Assembly (NCBI GenBank): GCA_045106685.1
Contig: JBGCFB010000237.1
Span: 1 to 20,702, forward strand
DNA from: JAUIGE01 sp045106685
GTDB lineage: Bacteria > Bacteroidota > Bacteroidia > J057
Direction: 5' to 3'
Length of the DNA: 20,702 nt
The notes under the pieces were generated by a model. The model did no database searches. It was given only the letters and a program-made list of their open reading frames with translations, and was not told the DNA's origin. A program made the position numbers and the translations under genes. The stretch's first letter is position 1. Each line of letters begins with the position of its first letter. Shown piece after piece: positions 7,272 to 15,521 of the stretch.

Positions 7272-9149
7272 ATGAGAGCAAGATTAGTTATAATCATCGG
7301 AATTTATGTCCTTTTTCTTCCAGGAGCCCTTTACTCCCAAAGTGCGTCAGAAGTGCTAGGCCCTGAAGTTCGTCAGGAAATTCCATGGATCACGGCCCAT
7401 CCTTCGGGAGCACGCGCAGACCGGGATACGATCACCCTTTCGCCCACCGTTTTGCTGGTGGATGATTTTTCCAAAGGCAATATTCCAGACTCCAATCTTT
7501 GGTATCTGGGTGCAGATCGCTATCCGCTTATTCGTAAACAAGCTGCAATATCGCCGTTGTCTTTTGGTACGGCTACGTTTGATGGAATATCGCCTTTACA
7601 AAAGGTGTATTCACCTATATTGGGCCGTGGGCCTGCCGATCGCCTAGAGACGCATTATATTGACCTCAGCGCGCAGGACCCGGACAATGAACTTTACCTT
7701 TCGTTCAGTTTACAACGCCAGGGATATGGTCATGGCCCCATAAGCAAGGACTCATTTAAGGTATATTTTAATGTACTTGAAAATGGGCTTGAGCGCGAAG
7801 TTAAAGTATATGTGAGGTCTGGAAATGGCAATAGTAGCAGTTTTGAAACTGTAGGTATTCCAATACAAGAGCAACGGTTTTTTCATCAAGGTTTTTATAT
7901 CGCCTTTGAAAATGAAGGACTGCTCAATGGCATGCTTTCCAATTGGCAACTAGACTATATCGCCATAGGCGTGGGGCGCACTGCGGATGATACTTTGTTC
8001 AATGATAGAACGATGGTCGGACTGGATCGCTCAATATTTGCACCATACACAGCGATTCCGTTTATGCAATATCAGCCTAATACGGCGACACAAAACCCCA
8101 ATCTTAGCCTACGTGACCTTTCGGGCATCTCAGGCACATTTAGAATATCGACCTCGATTACTGATCCTGTAGGCAACAACCTTCCCAGCAGCTATAACGG
8201 CACCTTTACACAACCTTTCAATGCTGCTTCTTTGTACCAAGTTCCTATTGGAATTTTGAATGATAACCAAACGCTAAACACCCCATACGCCAGCACATTT
8301 CGCCAAACAATCAAGCTTACGGGCAATACGGATTTTATTCCTGGTAATGATGAGCTGACTTATGATTATCGTATCGATTCGCTATTTGCTTGTGATGACG
8401 GGGAAGCAGATGTGGCATATGGTTTAAATAGAAGGAGAGGATTTGGACAAAAATATACCCTTGCTGAAACCGACTCGCTCATGGCTGTCTGGATTCATTT
8501 TGTTCCTCAAATTGATTACATTTTTGGTGGCTCGCTGAATGGAAAGACATTCAGTCTTGCTATCTGGACTTCGCCCAACGAGGACTCAATATTATATGAA
8601 GAAGCGTTTCGCATTGCGTATGGAGATACAGCCGATCATTTTGAGCGATATCTTTTATCCACCCCCATTTCTGTAAAAGGCGATATTTGGGTGGGAATCA
8701 TCCAAAATGACAACACGCCCTTAGGTGTGGGTATGGATCGTACTTGGGACAATGATTCCCTGATTGCATGGGACAGTAGCGGCGTTTGGGTCAACAGTCG
8801 TTTTCAAGGAAGCCTTATGATTCGCCCTGAGCTTCGCAATATCCAGTTTAATCCACTGCCTCCTCCAGCCAGTATCGAGGATGCACAGAAGCTTGGAAAC
8901 TTCCTTCTGTATCCTAATCCTGGCAGCACACGCACCAATACGCGATGGAAATGGGAAGGTGCTCACTATCAAGCGATTAAGCTCACCTTATTTGACCTTC
9001 AAGGGCGTATAGTCTGGAGCTATAATGGCACAGGAGAGACCTCTGGCAGCTTGCCCATATTGCCTCCCGGAAGCTATTACCTACGCCAAACGATCAAAAC
9101 AGCACGAGGCTGGCATCAACAATCACGCAGTATTCAGGTATTACCATAA
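7272..9149 (+). CDS. Secreted T9SS type A sorting-domain protein, function unknown
   Basis: The 625-residue product starts with a Sec signal peptide (MRARLVIIIGIYVLFLPGALYSQ, cut near residue 23). The middle (about 55-530) is beta-rich with no motif I can name; it includes a VDDFSKGNIPDSNLWY segment resembling those that open jelly-roll-like domains in Bacteroidota exported proteins. Residues 541-625 are a T9SS type A C-terminal sorting domain: NFLLYPNPGSTRTN, then LTLFDLQGRIVW, then LPPGSYYLR and a short basic end. This predicts transport across the outer membrane and surface attachment or release. Its TAA overlaps the ATG of the BshB1 gene (TAATG), so it is the first gene of a coupled operon. 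The start lies just after the 6981-7245 repeat cluster; a TAATTTCG sequence at 7255-7262 is only a weak promoter candidate. Confidence 0.88.
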   Translation: MRARLVIIIGIYVLFLPGALYSQSASEVLGPEVRQEIPWITAHPSGARADRDTITLSPTVLLVDDFSKGNIPDSNLWYLGADRYPLIRKQAAISPLSFGTATFDGISPLQKVYSPILGRGPADRLETHYIDLSAQDPDNELYLSFSLQRQGYGHGPISKDSFKVYFNVLENGLEREVKVYVRSGNGNSSSFETVGIPIQEQRFFHQGFYIAFENEGLLNGMLSNWQLDYIAIGVGRTADDTLFNDRTMVGLDRSIFAPYTAIPFMQYQPNTATQNPNLSLRDLSGISGTFRISTSITDPVGNNLPSSYNGTFTQPFNAASLYQVPIGILNDNQTLNTPYASTFRQTIKLTGNTDFIPGNDELTYDYRIDSLFACDDGEADVAYGLNRRRGFGQKYTLAETDSLMAVWIHFVPQIDYIFGGSLNGKTFSLAIWTSPNEDSILYEEAFRIAYGDTADHFERYLLSTPISVKGDIWVGIIQNDNTPLGVGMDRTWDNDSLIAWDSSGVWVNSRFQGSLMIRPELRNIQFNPLPPPASIEDAQKLGNFLLYPNPGSTRTNTRWKWEGAHYQAIKLTLFDLQGRIVWSYNGTGETSGSLPILPPGSYYLRQTIKTARGWHQQSRSIQVLP

Positions 9150-9868
9150 TGACAAAACTCGATGTCCTCGCTTTTGGGGCTCACCCAGACGATGTGGAAC
9201 TTGCCGCATCAGGCACCCTTATAAAACTGGCCAATCAAGGCAAAACAACCGGGATTGTAGACCTCACGCGAGGCGAGCTCGGCACGCGTGGTAGTGCAGA
9301 AATCCGCGACAAAGAAGCCGCAGCAGCAGCGATCGTCATGGATCTGAAAGCGAGGCATAATCTGGGATTGGCCGATGGCTTTTTTGAACATAATGAAACC
9401 AATCTCAAAAAGGTCATTACCGCTATTCGCATGTATCAACCTGAAGTGGTTTTGGCTCCTGCTATTGTAGATCGCCACAGTGATCACGGACGCGGATCAA
9501 AGCTGGTAAGAGATGCGTGCTTTTTGAGTGGGTTAAAAAAAATAGAGACTTCAGCAGATGGTCAGTCTCAGGAACAATGGCGTCCTAAAAGGATCTTTTT
9601 TTACATTCAGGATTATAGCCTTCAGCCTGATTTTGTAGTGGATATTTCGGGGCTTTGGGAACAAAAAAAGGATGCTATTCTTGCTTTCGGATCTCAATTT
9701 TACAATCCGGAATTTGATGGCGAAGAGACTTATATTTCCAATAAAGACTTCTTCAAATTCCAGGAAGCACGCGCTCGCAACATGGGACATATTATAGGTA
9801 CCTCACATGGTGAAGGCTTCCAATCTGAAACGGCATTGGCCGTAGACACACCGCTCGACTTGTTATGA
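9149..9868 (+). CDS. bshB1: Bacillithiol biosynthesis deacetylase BshB1 (PIG-L family)
   Basis: BshB1 removes the acetyl group from GlcNAc-malate, the second step of bacillithiol synthesis in the cytoplasm. At 239 residues it has the usual family length. Metal ligands are plain: AHPDD gives His12 and Asp15, with Asp14 as the expected catalytic base, and RHSDHGRG gives the third ligand His113. Other family signatures are the LTRGELGTRGS stretch (39-49), a FYIQDYSLQPDFVVDIS segment (151-167), a FGSQFYNP segment (180-187) and the closing ETYIS...ARARNMGHIIG...GEGF region (193-224). The start overlaps the upstream stop by one base and its own stop overlaps the next start by four bases (ATGA), so translation is coupled on both sides. 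Neither bshA nor bshC is in the window, as is common where the pathway genes are scattered. Confidence 0.93.
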   Translation: MTKLDVLAFGAHPDDVELAASGTLIKLANQGKTTGIVDLTRGELGTRGSAEIRDKEAAAAAIVMDLKARHNLGLADGFFEHNETNLKKVITAIRMYQPEVVLAPAIVDRHSDHGRGSKLVRDACFLSGLKKIETSADGQSQEQWRPKRIFFYIQDYSLQPDFVVDISGLWEQKKDAILAFGSQFYNPEFDGEETYISNKDFFKFQEARARNMGHIIGTSHGEGFQSETALAVDTPLDLL

Positions 9869-10506
9869 TCAAAGCTGTTATTTTTGATATGGATGGCGTT
9901 CTGATTGACTCAGAGCCGCTTTGGCGCGAAAGTGCTACCATTATTTTTCAGCAGGCTGGAGCGCCGCTTACGCATGCTTTGATGCGCGAAACAACCGGTC
10001 TACGTATCGACGAGTTCGTGCAGCATTGGCATCAGCACTTTAAGATGGATGCTCATCAGCCGACCTTGCGCCGCATTATTCTGGATGATGTTTGTGATCG
10101 GATTCGTACCAAAGGGCAAATCATGCCTTTTACACGAGAAGCTATTCAACTTGTAAAAACTAAAGGCCTCAAAATTGGTCTGGCCACCTCCTCCCCTTCT
10201 GTCGTCATTGACGCAGTGCTAGGCCGTATCGATATCCCTCCAAAAACGTTCCAAGTAAGGCTGTCTGCTGAAAAACTCAGTCACGGCAAGCCACATCCTG
10301 AGATATATCTTCAGGCAGCAAAAAGACTTGGCGTTCAGCCAACCGAATGTCTGGCGGTCGAAGATAGTGTCAACGGCATGGTCGCAGCCAAAGCCGCGCG
10401 CATGAAGACGCTTGTTGTTCCTGACCCTTCACAGCGATCTGACAAGCGCTTTAGTCTCGCAGATGTAATGGGCGACTCATTGGAAACACTTTCAGATTTG
10501 ATTTAA
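9865..10506 (+). CDS. hxpB: HAD-superfamily phosphatase, hexitol phosphatase HxpB (YniC)-like
   Basis: The 213-residue protein has all HAD motifs: DMDGVLIDSE with nucleophile Asp8 and acid Asp10, motif II in ATSSP (Ser109), motif III Lys142 in HGKPHPE, and motif IV EDSVNG with Glu166 and Asp167. The cap region carries LWRES and TTGLRIDEFVQHW, and the end carries AAKAARMKTLVVPDP, both closely resembling E. coli HxpB, which acts on sugar and hexitol phosphates (also known for 2-deoxyglucose-6-phosphate). Beta-phosphoglucomutase is the main alternative, but the match to the VNGM-KAARM-VVP pattern favours HxpB. Start and upstream stop share ATGA. The gene ends five bases before a tandem hairpin array. 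A link to bacillithiol synthesis is not evident beyond the shared operon. Confidence 0.88.
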   Translation: MIKAVIFDMDGVLIDSEPLWRESATIIFQQAGAPLTHALMRETTGLRIDEFVQHWHQHFKMDAHQPTLRRIILDDVCDRIRTKGQIMPFTREAIQLVKTKGLKIGLATSSPSVVIDAVLGRIDIPPKTFQVRLSAEKLSHGKPHPEIYLQAAKRLGVQPTECLAVEDSVNGMVAAKAARMKTLVVPDPSQRSDKRFSLADVMGDSLETLSDLI

Positions 10507-10510
10507 AAAA

Positions 10511-10874
10511 AATTGCCCAGACCAAAAATGGCCGGGCAATAGTAAAAGGTATAGAGGCTAAAGCCTTGAGAACTTGATCTTTTTCACTGCCCAGGTCATA
10601 AATGACCGGGCAATAGTGAAAGATGTTAAGGCTAAAGCATTGAGGTTTTGATCTTTTTCACTGCCCAGGTCATAAATGACCGGGCAATAGTGAAAGATGT
10701 TAAGGCTAAAGCCTTGAGGACTTGATCTTTTTCACTGCCCAGGGCATAAATGACCGGGCAATAGTGAAAGATGTTAAGGCTAAAGCCTTGAGAACTTGAT
10801 CTTCTTCACTGCCCAGGTAATAAATGACCGGGCAATAGTGAAAGATGTTAAGGCTAAAGCCTTGAGGTTTTAAA
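10511..10874. repeat. Five tandem copies of a 74-bp double-hairpin repeat
   Basis: The anchor TGCCC occurs at 10514, 10588, 10662, 10736 and 10810, an exact 74-bp period. Each full unit has a long hairpin: TTTCAC and TGCCC on the left, GGTCAT-AA-ATGACC at the tip, then GGGCA, a three-base ATA bulge, and GTGAAA. This is followed by a second hairpin AAGGCT-AA-AGCCTT and a TTGAG tail. Copies two and three share the same tip; the first has a T-A pair replaced by C-G, while the fourth and fifth each carry one mismatch at the tip. The array lies between the convergent hxpB-like gene and the minus-strand T9SS gene and could act as a two-way terminator or a structured RNA. Two relatives lie in 7000-7138. 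Confidence 0.93.
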
Positions 10875-10936
10875 GCTTCATTAAAATTACAACGTAATTT
10901 TGCTTCGCTGTTTTCGCAACGCGAAAACGCTTCACT
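10875..10936. repeat. Two tandem 27-bp leader-plus-hairpin units and a terminal leader
   Basis: Unit one is GCTTC-ATT followed by AAAATTAC-AAC-GTAATTTT; unit two is GCTTC-GCT followed by GTTTTCGC-AAC-GCGAAAAC; then GCTTC-ACT ends the series three bases before the stop codon of the minus-strand gene. Both stems are perfect 8-bp pairs with the same AAC loop but unrelated stem sequences. This is the same architecture as the short units in 6981-7245. Confidence 0.85.
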
Positions 10937-10938
10937 TA

Positions 10939-12072
10939 CTATTTCTGGATAATCATCGAAGTAGTCGACGAGCGCAATCCATCGGAAACGCGAAGCTGGT
11001 AAGCTCCTGCAGCCATTTCGCTAACGATAAGCGACTGGTTGTGCGTTCCTTTTTCTGTATTCCAGGTTCCACTCATTACTATTCTACCGACATTATCTGA
11101 TACGCTATAATTCACTTCACCACCTACGGGTGTAGAAAGCTTAACGATAGCATCAGGGCCTACAACCGGATTAGGCGCAACCTGAGCATATAAGTCAGCG
11201 CTTGAGTTGATTCGGCTTTGAATTACAGGAGAAAGGTGCACTTCGCCATCAAGGTCTACCTGACGTAGGCGATAGTGATATGTCTGGTTAGCAGCAGCTG
11301 TTTTGTCACTAAACTCATAGCGTGTATTCACAGCATCACCAGCACCTTCTACCCAACCAAGTTCTGTATAGTTCTCTCCATCAGTCGCGCGCTCGACGAA
11401 GAAGCCTTTGTTACTGACCTCGCGGTCGATCGTCCAGGCTAGATCAATTGATGTTTCCTGCGGACTTGCTGTCAGGCTCAAGCCTTCCAGTGGTAGCTGT
11501 GGAATATTAGACAGGTTCAACGTGCTATAATCAGCTCCATAAGCGAGAGTAAAAGCAGATGACCCTCCACTATTGATGTAGAAGAACTGACCTGCCATAG
11601 AGGCTTGATCAAATGTTAACCCTGCATTCTGGGCAATATTAGCGATGTCTAACTCCACATGCCAGATTGAAGTCGGCGTAGTAGGTACGGCCTCGTAATT
11701 TGCAGCATTAAATGGAGCCAGAGGGTTCGCTGCTGGAAGATAAGACTGCGCTAGTCGGCTAGGCGTATTATCTTGTAATGTCAAAAGGAAGTACTTAGGA
11801 AAAGGAATTAGTGTTCCTGGAGAAGCTGTTGCAGCACCATTAAACGACGCACTTGACCCAAAAGCAGTAGTGTTATAGTTCATATAAAACAAACCACTTT
11901 CGTGGAGTATTCCTGCCTGGTCGCATTCTACAAGCACATCAAATTCAAGTGTCTGATTTGGCGCTGTGCCAGATATCATTGCATTAGCCATACTGAAGGT
12001 AAGGGTCTGAGCATACGCCATATTCCCAACCATAATAACAAGGGCAATCAAAAGGGTAAATAGTTTTTTCAT
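10939..12072 (-). CDS. Secreted T9SS type A sorting-domain protein with cohesin-like and FN3-like regions
   Basis: The 377-residue product has a Sec signal peptide (MKKLFTLLIALVIMVGNMAYA, cut near 21). Residues about 22-190 form a beta-rich domain; FDVLVECDQAG and FYMNYNTTAFG resemble the cohesin-like or membrane-anchor-type domains of Bacteroidota surface proteins, but this is only a suggestion. Residues about 200-290 look FN3-like and are typical just before T9SS sorting domains: IDLAWTIDREVSNKGFFVER, then YHYRLRQVDLDG. The C-terminal sorting domain (about 295-377) has VAPNPVVGPDAIVKL, VSDNVGRIVMSG and MAAGAYQLRVS. The protein is therefore expected at the cell surface or outside. A good TAnnTTTG -7 element lies 38 bp upstream. 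The stop codon nearly touches the repeat series ending at 10936. Confidence 0.9.
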   Translation of the reverse strand: MKKLFTLLIALVIMVGNMAYAQTLTFSMANAMISGTAPNQTLEFDVLVECDQAGILHESGLFYMNYNTTAFGSSASFNGAATASPGTLIPFPKYFLLTLQDNTPSRLAQSYLPAANPLAPFNAANYEAVPTTPTSIWHVELDIANIAQNAGLTFDQASMAGQFFYINSGGSSAFTLAYGADYSTLNLSNIPQLPLEGLSLTASPQETSIDLAWTIDREVSNKGFFVERATDGENYTELGWVEGAGDAVNTRYEFSDKTAAANQTYHYRLRQVDLDGEVHLSPVIQSRINSSADLYAQVAPNPVVGPDAIVKLSTPVGGEVNYSVSDNVGRIVMSGTWNTEKGTHNQSLIVSEMAAGAYQLRVSDGLRSSTTSMIIQK

Positions 12073-12109
12073 ACTGGATTAGTTAGAGCGGTTTTGTTTT
12101 CTTTCACTT

Positions 12110-12117
12110 CAAAAATA
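12110..12117 (-). promoter_or_regulatory. Bacteroidota-type -7 promoter element (TATTTTTG)
   Basis: On the minus strand TATTTTTG matches the Bacteroidota -7 consensus TAnnTTTG exactly and would give a leader of about 30 nt for the T9SS gene starting at 12072. A TTG lies 15 nt further upstream, somewhat closer than the usual -33 spacing, so the -33 match is weak. Confidence 0.45.
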
Positions 12118-12240
12118 ATGAAAAAGAAGAAGCAAGGTGATTTTTTTTCGGAAATATGAAATAAAGAATCTTTTCAGACATCTATTCGCATAAAAAACGC
12201 TAATACTTACATGCTCAAACTTCAACAAAGCATAGAAAAT

Positions 12241-12286
12241 CAGGCTCATCACCTAGTCAAGTTTGAATGACTAAACAATGAGCCTG
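12241..12286 (-). terminator. Nested hairpin terminator after the lipase-like T9SS gene
   Basis: Outer stem CAGGCTCAT / ATGAGCCTG (9 bp, perfect), symmetric 4-nt internal loops (CACC and AACA), inner stem TAGTCA / TGACTA (6 bp) and an 8-nt loop. On the minus strand the outer stem is followed by ATTTTCT. It lies about 75 bp after the stop of the 12362-15301 gene and upstream of the next gene's promoter. Confidence 0.65.
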
Positions 12287-12361
12287 GAAACTAAAGGCTA
12301 CCCAGCATACATCTGTTACCGGTTAGTAACTATAAAATACACCAATAAGTAGCATTACTAT

Positions 12362-15301
12362 TTACCGTTTAACGGCCAGCTTATTTGCGAAGTGCTTGTT
12401 GTTGAACTGTGCAACTATTACATATTGTCCTGCTGGTATACCGTCTGGCAGTTTGACAGGTAAATAAAAAGCAGAACCTCCATTTTCAACTCGATGATCT
12501 CCTTTCAAAATCAACCGACCTTGCATATCGAGTATTTTATAGACTAAGTCACCTTTCTTTTCTGGGAAAAAGTTCATTACAAAATGCTCGTCCGTAGGAT
12601 TAGGGAAGATCGTAATCTCATTAGGATCAAGTTCAGCAAGTACAGGTGTTTTTGCCTTTTTGTAAAAATTCTCACAACAAGGTTGAAAGGTAAAAATTGG
12701 CGAGTAATAAGGGCCAGAAAAAGGAGGACTATACTGCACATTTCCTGTAGTTGTATTGAACTCAGCCATCCCATTTCCACTTATTATAAATGGCTCTTCT
12801 TTACTATAAACACTAGGCAAAGCATCTACCGTCGACCAGCCACTCGGATAATTGTAGAATGGATTATTTTGATTGACGATAACGGCTTCTGTAAATGAAA
12901 AAGATGAATGACATGGTAATGTTCTGTTAGTCAGATATATTTCCTCATCACCCATTTCCTTATTCAGCATCTGCACAAATCGCGAAGGGAGCGGAGAGCC
13001 TGGAGGGCAAGGATAGGTATAGATTCGCTGTGCATTCGGTGCTAAGGCATTATCAGTTAGTACATCGTTGATGACATCAACATGATGCCTGTTTCTGATA
13101 TATGGATGCACACCAAAAAATGCGGGATTAGTTTGGTTTGAAAAACTTACAGTATTGCCAGGAACACCATAAATCACATCAAAAGGGATTCGACCTGGCG
13201 TCATAAATGAGGAAATACTCATGTTATCAAAAGGAATAGAAAGCCCAAATCCAAAATCAAAAGCCGAAGAAACTGGGATAAAGTTCCAGTGAAACCCATC
13301 AGTGCGAACCCTGGTATCCCAACCCCACTTATTGGGAGAATTATTTCTCCATACACCACTACCCTGGTATGCCAGATTGAAATTGTTGACAAGGCCAGTT
13401 CTAATAATATTATTGTACTCCAACATACCTCCGGCGGCGGTACTTACAGGTCTCATATTTCCGTCCCAATCCCTGAGCAAGGCGCTATTAAAACCTGTAT
13501 AAAAGCGAAGCCCAAACCATTTAAGTCTAATTTTCACCCACCAGGTTCCGGCATTAAGATTGCCCAAATCGCCAATTCCATTTGGGTCCGTATTCAATTC
13601 AATATTGCCCTGAATAAGATTAAATCGTCGGCCAAGAATAGTGCCATGGAGGGTCGTACGAGCATGTAAAAGCGCGTCGCCAGCCTGTCGATCATCACCA
13701 TCCCAATAGCGAGTTTGTCCAAGTCCAAGCATGTTTCCATCGCTCATCGCCACAATTTTGCAATGACGAGGATGCGTACCCAAAGCCTGCACATCCTGTA
13801 GGAAATCACCTCTTTTACTATGCTGATAATAATTAGGCACCCCAAGGAATGAAACATTGGAAACATGGTTCATCAATAGCTGCTTGGCGGCAGTTCCATC
13901 CAATAAGATGTTATTTGCCCTGAACTGTTGTTTGACAAGGATAGGGAGCAAAGGGTTGATAACACCTGTAGCTAGGGTGGCATTATTTTGAATAAAACGC
14001 GCCATTTTCTGAATACTCATCGGTATGTGGGCTCCAGAAAAAGGCGAATCATTTGTAACAAGCAGGCGCACATTATGCTCTTTATCCTGTTGACACGGAG
14101 ATTGATGATTGCCGCTTTCCATTTTAAGTAAGGCTAGATTCGCAACAATCCCTCCCATACTCTCAGCCATGATCACAAACTGCTCGATCGTTCCGTCACC
14201 GATAATACCTCCACATTTCAGGTGGTCCAGTAACTGAATAAGGTTATCGGCATTGTCATGCATATCAATGCGACTATTTTGCCAATCAACAACAATAATC
14301 CGGTATCCAAAATTGCGCAAATCTGCTATTCCTGGATCTCTAACCTGGGATAGATATATCTCATCTGCATCTCGATTCATGCTTGGGATAAAATCCATCA
14401 CATCAAGTCCTTCCACATAAATCAGCGTTTTTTCATGCTGTGGAGACTGGCTGCTACAAGGCTCATATACATTTAGCTCCATTCCAAAAAGACTCAACTG
14501 CGAATCTGGAATATCATTCACCCCAGCTCTCAATTTGGGTGCGGTAATTCGACTAACACTTTTAGCGATAATCCCTCTTCTTCTTTTGCTTTCTACAACA
14601 ATTTCGATAGGATACTCACCCGCAGAAGGGAAGATAACGTGGAAATAATTATCGATACCCAGTGTTACATTATGCCAACCTGAACCATCATGAAAATTGG
14701 CCTTCATGGTGTAGTTTTGGGGATTACTGGCAATAAGAGGGTGAAAATTATCAAAGAAAAGATTGTCTGTTCCTATTCTAAAAGTCGTGCTTTGAAACCT
14801 TGTTTTGTATCTATTAGGAGACGCTGCGAATACCGTATATTCATCATAAGGATAGCCTGGTCTTGGGAATTTGTCTGTGAGAATATTATTAATCGTATCG
14901 AAGTTGAAATAGGTATTCGTATTGAGAGCATTCGGTTTGAATCGGTAATAGTCCCAAAACATGGTTAGAATATTGATGGTATCACCTCGATATTGTAATG
15001 AACTATTCAGTACATCATCAAATGGCTGCCAGGCTGTAGTATCATAAGCGCTATTACGCATTTCAGTATACATCTGAGACCACCTGTCTATATTGAGTGT
15101 ATCGACGGTATTGGCAGGTACAAATAAGCTTGAATCAACCATGTGTACAGCCATGTCCCAATTAAATAGCTTAGCTGGAGCTGGTTTCGCAAGGTTTCCG
15201 AATAAGGAGCGTAACTGCAAATTGATCGAATCAATATTAGTCGCACTCACCTTACAAGAGAAGGCTACAATGAGTAGCGTCAAAATGAATATTTTTCTCA
15301 T
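12362..15301 (-). CDS. Large exported T9SS protein with a lipase/esterase-like alpha/beta-hydrolase domain
   Basis: I place the start at ATG 15301 (MRKIFILTLLIVAFSCKVSA), eight codons inside the longest frame, because it gives a proper signal peptide; AFSC could be a lipobox, or cleavage may fall after VSA. Residue numbers here count from the longest frame (start 15325). About 30-280 is an N-terminal region of unknown fold, with a possible beta-sandwich near 200-260. About 297-480 resembles lipase-like alpha/beta-hydrolases: TLIYVEGLDVMDF, YRIIVVDWQNS, nucleophile elbow MAESMGG with Ser389, and VTNDSPFSGAHIP. The catalytic Asp and His are not identified. A large middle part (500-890) is unrecognised and rich in Asn and aromatic residues. 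The last 85 residues are a T9SS type A sorting domain (ITIFPNPTDEHFVM, KILDMQGRLIL, IPAGQYVIVAQ). I infer a surface hydrolase; substrate unknown. Confidence 0.85.
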   Translation of the reverse strand: MRKIFILTLLIVAFSCKVSATNIDSINLQLRSLFGNLAKPAPAKLFNWDMAVHMVDSSLFVPANTVDTLNIDRWSQMYTEMRNSAYDTTAWQPFDDVLNSSLQYRGDTINILTMFWDYYRFKPNALNTNTYFNFDTINNILTDKFPRPGYPYDEYTVFAASPNRYKTRFQSTTFRIGTDNLFFDNFHPLIASNPQNYTMKANFHDGSGWHNVTLGIDNYFHVIFPSAGEYPIEIVVESKRRRGIIAKSVSRITAPKLRAGVNDIPDSQLSLFGMELNVYEPCSSQSPQHEKTLIYVEGLDVMDFIPSMNRDADEIYLSQVRDPGIADLRNFGYRIIVVDWQNSRIDMHDNADNLIQLLDHLKCGGIIGDGTIEQFVIMAESMGGIVANLALLKMESGNHQSPCQQDKEHNVRLLVTNDSPFSGAHIPMSIQKMARFIQNNATLATGVINPLLPILVKQQFRANNILLDGTAAKQLLMNHVSNVSFLGVPNYYQHSKRGDFLQDVQALGTHPRHCKIVAMSDGNMLGLGQTRYWDGDDRQAGDALLHARTTLHGTILGRRFNLIQGNIELNTDPNGIGDLGNLNAGTWWVKIRLKWFGLRFYTGFNSALLRDWDGNMRPVSTAAGGMLEYNNIIRTGLVNNFNLAYQGSGVWRNNSPNKWGWDTRVRTDGFHWNFIPVSSAFDFGFGLSIPFDNMSISSFMTPGRIPFDVIYGVPGNTVSFSNQTNPAFFGVHPYIRNRHHVDVINDVLTDNALAPNAQRIYTYPCPPGSPLPSRFVQMLNKEMGDEEIYLTNRTLPCHSSFSFTEAVIVNQNNPFYNYPSGWSTVDALPSVYSKEEPFIISGNGMAEFNTTTGNVQYSPPFSGPYYSPIFTFQPCCENFYKKAKTPVLAELDPNEITIFPNPTDEHFVMNFFPEKKGDLVYKILDMQGRLILKGDHRVENGGSAFYLPVKLPDGIPAGQYVIVAQFNNKHFANKLAVKR

Positions 15302-15341
15302 GATTTTAGATATTTGATGAACCAATCAAAACAAAGCATAG

Positions 15342-15369
15342 CGCTTCTAGGAAGCGATCCCTACGCTTC
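15342..15369. promoter_or_regulatory. Three-arm inverted repeat able to form two exclusive hairpins
   Basis: CGCTTC (15342-15347), GAAGCG (15351-15356) and CGCTTC (15364-15369) lie in a row, separated by TAG and ATCCCTA. The middle arm can pair with either neighbour but not both. It is about 40 bp upstream of the start at 15301, probably in the promoter or leader of that gene. A regulatory role is inference only. Confidence 0.5.
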
Positions 15370-15472
15370 TTTTAGTTTGGTTCGTAATAAAAATTGAGTT
15401 CAAGACGAGTGGCCAATCATCTTGGAAATACATCTGCACAGATAACACAAACGTATTATCTTCTCATGAAAA

Positions 15473-15507
15473 AGTAAATCCACTTAAGTTACCTTTTTGG
15501 ATTTACT
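15473..15507 (-). terminator. Rho-independent terminator of the Crp/Fnr gene
   Basis: AGTAAATCC (15473-15481) pairs perfectly with GGATTTACT (15499-15507) around a 17-nt loop. On the minus strand the stem is followed by TTTTC, and it begins 14 bp after the stop codon at 15522. Confidence 0.75.
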
Positions 15508-15521
15508 GAAATTACATAAAC

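Noticed and set aside
7133..7366. Small plus-strand open frame starting within the hairpin repeat cluster
   Set aside because: Its sequence is repeat DNA followed by an out-of-frame read of the T9SS cargo gene.
10511..10874. Integron attC sites
   Set aside because: The units are palindromic, but I cannot find paired RYYYAAC/GTTRRRY core sites at the arm ends, and there is no integrase or cassette-like gene order.
10511..10936. CRISPR array
   Set aside because: Repeats are directly tandem at 74 bp with no unique spacers of constant length, and no cas gene is in the window.
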